From: Serratia oryzae
GTDB taxonomy: Bacteria; Pseudomonadota; Gammaproteobacteria; Enterobacterales; Enterobacteriaceae
DNA: 64,000 bases
Assembly: GCF_001976145.1 (NCBI RefSeq)
Contig: NZ_MOXD01000002.1
Coordinates: 434,001-498,000 of the forward strand
Reading direction: 5' to 3'
Positions 60,594 through 64,000 of this stretch are shown one piece after another. The stretch's first letter is position 1. Each line of letters starts with the position of its first letter. Made by a program: the position numbers and the translations under genes. Below the pieces are notes generated by a model. That model made no database searches and was not told the origin of the DNA. It worked only from the letters and a program-made list of their open reading frames with translations.

Positions 60594-62723
60594 ATGAATA
60601 AATTACTTTTCTCTTTTTTACTGCTGTTGGCCTTACCTCTGATTGTACTGATTATCATTGCGCCGATGAGCAGTGATAATCAGTACATCTTTGGTTTCAT
60701 TTGCATCGCCATCGTATTTATTCTTGGGGTGAGTAAAAGCAAGAAGATCACCCTGATCATGATTGTTATGTCAACGATGATGTCATTGCGCTACATATAT
60801 TGGCGTGCGACGGAAACCTTGCATTTCAATACTACCCTGGAAGCAGCGCTGGGGATTGCGCTATTTATGACCGAACTGTATGCCTTGGTCATTTTGTTGT
60901 TTGGGTATATACAGACTACCTGGCCACTAAAAAGAACCATAGAGCCTTTGCCTGAGGATATTTCACTGTGGCCAACGGTGGATATTTATATCCCCACCTA
61001 TAACGAAAGCATGGATGTGGTGCGTGATACGGTGCTTGCGGCACAGTGCATCGATTATCCCAAAGATAAAATGAAGATCTATGTGCTTGATGACGGCAAA
61101 CGTAACGAATTTGCCGTATTTTGTGCCGATGCTGGCGTAGGCTATATCACCCGAAGTGACAACAAACATGCCAAAGCGGGCAACCTGAATAACGCCATGA
61201 AAGTGACCCAGGGCGAGTTGATCACGGTGTTTGACTGCGATCACGTGGCTACGCGAGCCTTCTTGCAGGCTACGGTAGGCAGCTTCCTGGTTGATGAACG
61301 TTTGGCTTTGATTCAAACTCCGCACTATTTCTATTCGCCAGATCCTTTTGAACGCAACCTGTCTGAGGCGAGTAAAGTGCCGAATGAAGGGGCACTGTTC
61401 TATGGGCCGGTACAACAGGGTAATGACAACTGGAACGCGACATTTTTCTGCGGCTCCTGTGCGGTTATCCGCCGCACGGCGTTGGAGCAGGTGGGGGGCT
61501 TTGCCGTTGAAACCGTAACTGAGGATGCCCACACCGCGTTGAAAATGCAGCGTTTGGGATGGGGATCGGCATTTTTGGCACTCCCTCTGGCAGCCGGTTT
61601 GGCCACCGAGCGTTTGGGGTTGCATGTTATTCAGCGAACTCGCTGGGCACGCGGAATGACGCAGATTTTCCGCGTGGATAACCCCATGCTGGGGCGTGGC
61701 CTGACCTGGCAGCAGCGTTTGTGCTATCTGAACGCCATGCTGCATTTCCAATATGGTTTGCCGCGCGTCATATTCTGTATCGCGCCGTTGTTTTATCTGC
61801 TATTCAACCTGAATATTATTGCATCATCGGCGGGGTTAATTTTCGCCTACGTATTGCCCCATCTGGTGATGTCGATTTATATCAACTCCAGGGCAACAGG
61901 GCGTTATCGTTATTCGTTCTGGGGGGAAATATATGAAACCGTCATGTGTTTCCACCTGGTTATCCCTACCATGCTGGCGATGATTTCACCTAAGCATGGT
62001 AAATTCAACGTGACGGATAAAGGGGCATTACTGGACGATAACTATTTTGACTTCCACATTGTGCGGCCACACATCATTGCGGTATCCCTGTTATTGCTGG
62101 GAACCGCATGGGGAGCTGCGCGTCTGTTTATACCCGATCACTATGGGGCAAACCCTCAGGTTATTATACTGAATATCGCCTGGGCCAGTTTCAGTATGAT
62201 CATATTGCTCGCCTCTATTGCGGTGGCGCGGGAAACCCGCCAGATCAGAAAAACCATTCGTGTTGAGGCCTCAATTCCCGCCGTTCTCTATTTTGCCAGC
62301 GGCGCGGCGATGCGCACGGAAACGATAGATCTTTCAATGGGGGGCGTGAGTTTGAAAACCCCGGATGAGCGTTTCCTGGATGACCCTATTGAAGAGGTTG
62401 AGCTGGCATTGAAGTCTGGCACCGTGAGTTTCCCGGTGGAAGTCATTAACGTTGATAAATCCGTGACCCGCTTGATGTTCCAAGAATTGCCGATCGAAAA
62501 GCGACGCGAACTGGTGAGGGTAGTTCTGGCACGCGCTGATGCCTGGATCCGCGATAAGCCCCACGCACCCGATCGGCCATTGCGCTCATTCCTTGGGATT
62601 CTGCGTTGTATTTTTGAACTGTTTTATTTCTCCTGGCAGGATCGCCGCGAAAAGAAACGCCGGAAACAGCAGGGCAAGCAGCTAGAGCTAAAACAGGGCC
62701 AGGACAAGGAACAGACAATATGA
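60594..62723 (+). CDS. bcsA: Cellulose synthase catalytic subunit BcsA
   Basis: A 709-residue inner-membrane glycosyltransferase family 2 enzyme that polymerises UDP-glucose into beta-1,4-glucan and moves it across the membrane. DDG (166-168), DCD (214-216), TED (309-311) and QRTRW (347-351) form the active site. The PilZ domain has RKTIR (552-556) and DLSMGG (579-584), the R-x3-R and D/NxSxxG c-di-GMP signature. About 160 residues shorter at the N-terminus than E. coli BcsA, as in type I synthases. Overlaps bcsB by 4 bp. Confidence 0.96.
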   Translation: MNKLLFSFLLLLALPLIVLIIIAPMSSDNQYIFGFICIAIVFILGVSKSKKITLIMIVMSTMMSLRYIYWRATETLHFNTTLEAALGIALFMTELYALVILLFGYIQTTWPLKRTIEPLPEDISLWPTVDIYIPTYNESMDVVRDTVLAAQCIDYPKDKMKIYVLDDGKRNEFAVFCADAGVGYITRSDNKHAKAGNLNNAMKVTQGELITVFDCDHVATRAFLQATVGSFLVDERLALIQTPHYFYSPDPFERNLSEASKVPNEGALFYGPVQQGNDNWNATFFCGSCAVIRRTALEQVGGFAVETVTEDAHTALKMQRLGWGSAFLALPLAAGLATERLGLHVIQRTRWARGMTQIFRVDNPMLGRGLTWQQRLCYLNAMLHFQYGLPRVIFCIAPLFYLLFNLNIIASSAGLIFAYVLPHLVMSIYINSRATGRYRYSFWGEIYETVMCFHLVIPTMLAMISPKHGKFNVTDKGALLDDNYFDFHIVRPHIIAVSLLLLGTAWGAARLFIPDHYGANPQVIILNIAWASFSMIILLASIAVARETRQIRKTIRVEASIPAVLYFASGAAMRTETIDLSMGGVSLKTPDERFLDDPIEEVELALKSGTVSFPVEVINVDKSVTRLMFQELPIEKRRELVRVVLARADAWIRDKPHAPDRPLRSFLGILRCIFELFYFSWQDRREKKRRKQQGKQLELKQGQDKEQTI

Positions 62724-64000
62724 GAGTAGTGGTAAGAACGCTACCAACCGCCATGCTTCTGGCAAGCAGCCTGTTTTTGTGGGCCTGCCTGCCAGGTGTA
62801 TTGAGTGCCGCCGAGCCAGTGATTCCCGTGCCACCTGGCAGCGAAGTTCCGGGATTGCCATCGTTACCTCGCCCAATTGATCTCCCGCTGCAATCTGGAG
62901 CTATGCCGGGGAATGAGGATCAGGCCGCTGCGGGGAGCACTCTGGCTGACAATCCGGCATTGCAGCCCGTTGCGGCGCAACCCGTTATAAATCAGGTTGT
63001 TGAATCCACGCTCAGCATTGCCGGTATGGGGCAGCCTGCGGGGTTGATGCTGAATAACTGGCAGCGGCAATCGGGGATCACCTTTACTTTACCGAGCGAT
63101 TCGGTGGTGACGGCTGCAACCCTATTGCTTGATGTCGAAGTGTCACCAGCCTTGATGGAGGGAGACGCAGAACTGCACCTGATGCTCAATGGGCAACCTC
63201 TGAGCCAGCATTTACTGAACAAGCAGCATAAGTCCAAGGTAACCTATAAGGTTGCTGTTCCGGCAGCCATGGTGGTGGCGCGTAACAACCTGAGCTTCAG
63301 TATTAAAAGCAGTAATGATGCGGCTATGCAGTGCGAAAAGGGCGCGTCCGATAAATACTGGGTAAAAGTATTGCCGAGTAGCCATTTGCAGTTGGAAGGC
63401 CAGGTACTGAATATCGGCCAAAATCTTGGCCGTTTCCCGCGTCCATTTTTCGATCCGCAGGCGATGCAATCTTCTGTCGTGAATATTGTCTTCGGCCAGG
63501 CCAAGAGGCCGGAGGATGTCGGGGCTGCGGCAATAGTCAGTTCTTATCTGGGCATATTGACGCGTTATAACAACCTTGATTTCCACGTATTACAGGATGC
63601 GCTACCTGAACAGAATGGGATTATTTTTGCCCGGCCAGGGGAGCAGATCGGTGAACTGACCTTACCGCAGGCCGATGGTCCCACGCTTCAGCTGATAGAT
63701 AACCCGTTAAACCCGGTTTACAAGCTGTTGCTGGTGATGGGCAATAGCAGTGCTGAGATGCGTCAGGCGGCTTACCGCCTTGTCAGCCAACCGTTACCGG
63801 AGAAAACGCCGCTGCTGGCGGTGAAGCCTGTGACGATCCCTGCGCATGTGGCCTATGACGCGCCTCGCTGGATCAACACCACCCATCCAGTCAAGTTTAG
63901 TGAACTGGTGGCCGATGTTGATGAACTTACCGTCAATGGCGTCTTCCATGACGCGGTACGTATTCCATTCCGCGCTGCACCGGACCTGTTTATCTGGGAT
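62720..64000 (+). CDS. bcsB: Cellulose synthase periplasmic subunit BcsB (5' part)
   Basis: The first 427 residues of a periplasmic protein anchored in the inner membrane; the gene continues past the right edge. Signal peptide MRVVVRTLPTAMLLASSLFL with a cleavage-like ALSAAE region; then proline-rich PVPPGSEVPGLPSLPRPIDL, and beta-rich carbohydrate-binding domains (LSIAGMGQPAGLMLNNWQRQ, then GITFTLPSD; AELHLMLNGQPL). BcsB guides the nascent glucan through the periplasm and is required for BcsA activity. ATG at 62720 overlaps the bcsA stop. Confidence 0.94.
   Translation, partial: MRVVVRTLPTAMLLASSLFLWACLPGVLSAAEPVIPVPPGSEVPGLPSLPRPIDLPLQSGAMPGNEDQAAAGSTLADNPALQPVAAQPVINQVVESTLSIAGMGQPAGLMLNNWQRQSGITFTLPSDSVVTAATLLLDVEVSPALMEGDAELHLMLNGQPLSQHLLNKQHKSKVTYKVAVPAAMVVARNNLSFSIKSSNDAAMQCEKGASDKYWVKVLPSSHLQLEGQVLNIGQNLGRFPRPFFDPQAMQSSVVNIVFGQAKRPEDVGAAAIVSSYLGILTRYNNLDFHVLQDALPEQNGIIFARPGEQIGELTLPQADGPTLQLIDNPLNPVYKLLLVMGNSSAEMRQAAYRLVSQPLPEKTPLLAVKPVTIPAHVAYDAPRWINTTHPVKFSELVADVDELTVNGVFHDAVRIPFRAAPDLFIWD

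Noticed and set aside
1-64000. CRISPR array, tRNA or rRNA gene, prophage or complete insertion sequence
   Set aside because: No spaced direct repeats, no tRNA cloverleaf or CCA-type end, no rRNA core sequence and no transposase or integrase motif were seen. A tool such as tRNAscan-SE or ISfinder search would be decisive.

Overview
The window looks like chromosomal DNA of a Serratia-like member of the Yersiniaceae/Enterobacterales. It is GC-rich and carries ERIC repeats, including a 127-bp copy ending in TATACCC/GGGTATA. It also has close relatives of enterobacterial eamA, amyA, uxaB, yehS, sseA, yjiR/yjiS, yehZYXW, yedA, dinG-ybiB and a bcs cellulose locus. The genus is inferred from gene content and repeat type, not from an rRNA gene. 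I saw no tRNA, rRNA, CRISPR array, prophage or intact insertion sequence.

Layout. 0-5 kb: the 5' end of an MFS transporter, an ERIC with hairpin-rich insertions, a MarR regulator, an amidase/flavin-reductase chimera, and the exporters eamA and LysE with an AraC regulator. 5-13 kb: a membrane methyltransferase, a RIO kinase, cytoplasmic alpha-amylase, an AT-rich secreted orphan, an SLC13 carrier, an MpaB-type oxygenase, a SUFU-like protein and a cysteine hydrolase. 13-20 kb: a two-wHTH GntR regulator divergent from uxaB, yehS, a CDF efflux protein, sseA, a Nudix hydrolase and a TudS/DUF523 protein. 20-27 kb: yjiR broken by one amber codon, yjiS, a Gfo/Idh/MocA dehydrogenase behind paired palindromes, and a ycaC-like/ABM/amidohydrolase operon with a divergent LysR. 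27-33 kb: a desaturase fragment, the yehZYXW osmoprotectant importer interrupted by an ERIC plus hairpin, a PhnD-like protein, a small membrane protein and yedA.

33.6-40.4 kb holds the most system-like unit: nine overlapping minus-strand genes. They encode a MerR regulator, an NTF2-like protein, a short-chain dehydrogenase, a FAD oxidoreductase, DUF1365, a cyclopropane-fatty-acid-synthase homologue, DUF2878, a chalcone-isomerase-like protein and a DUF3833 lipoprotein. The set looks like an envelope-lipid modification pathway. It is headed by a palindrome with two TGTACA boxes, the kind of site used by light/B12-type MerR regulators. Genes of this type are tied to photooxidative or singlet-oxygen stress in other bacteria.

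40.4-50 kb: a four-cysteine regulator divergent from an MFS pump, azlCD, a truncated XRE-cupin regulator, two GNAT acetyltransferases, a full ERIC, a general porin, a DJ-1/PfpI protein, and a LysR gene before an iron-sulfur photolyase. 50-59 kb: dinG, an Lrp regulator divergent from an EamA exporter, an RhtB exporter, DUF2207-LemA, a PaiB-like protein and ybiB. 59-64 kb: bcsO-bcsQ-bcsA-bcsB, a c-di-GMP-controlled cellulose synthase locus that runs off the right edge.

Two themes recur. Small-molecule exporters are common (eamA, LysE, yedA, azlCD, EamA, RhtB, two MFS). At least four genes are broken: the amidase/flavin-reductase chimera, yjiR, the desaturase and the XRE-cupin gene.
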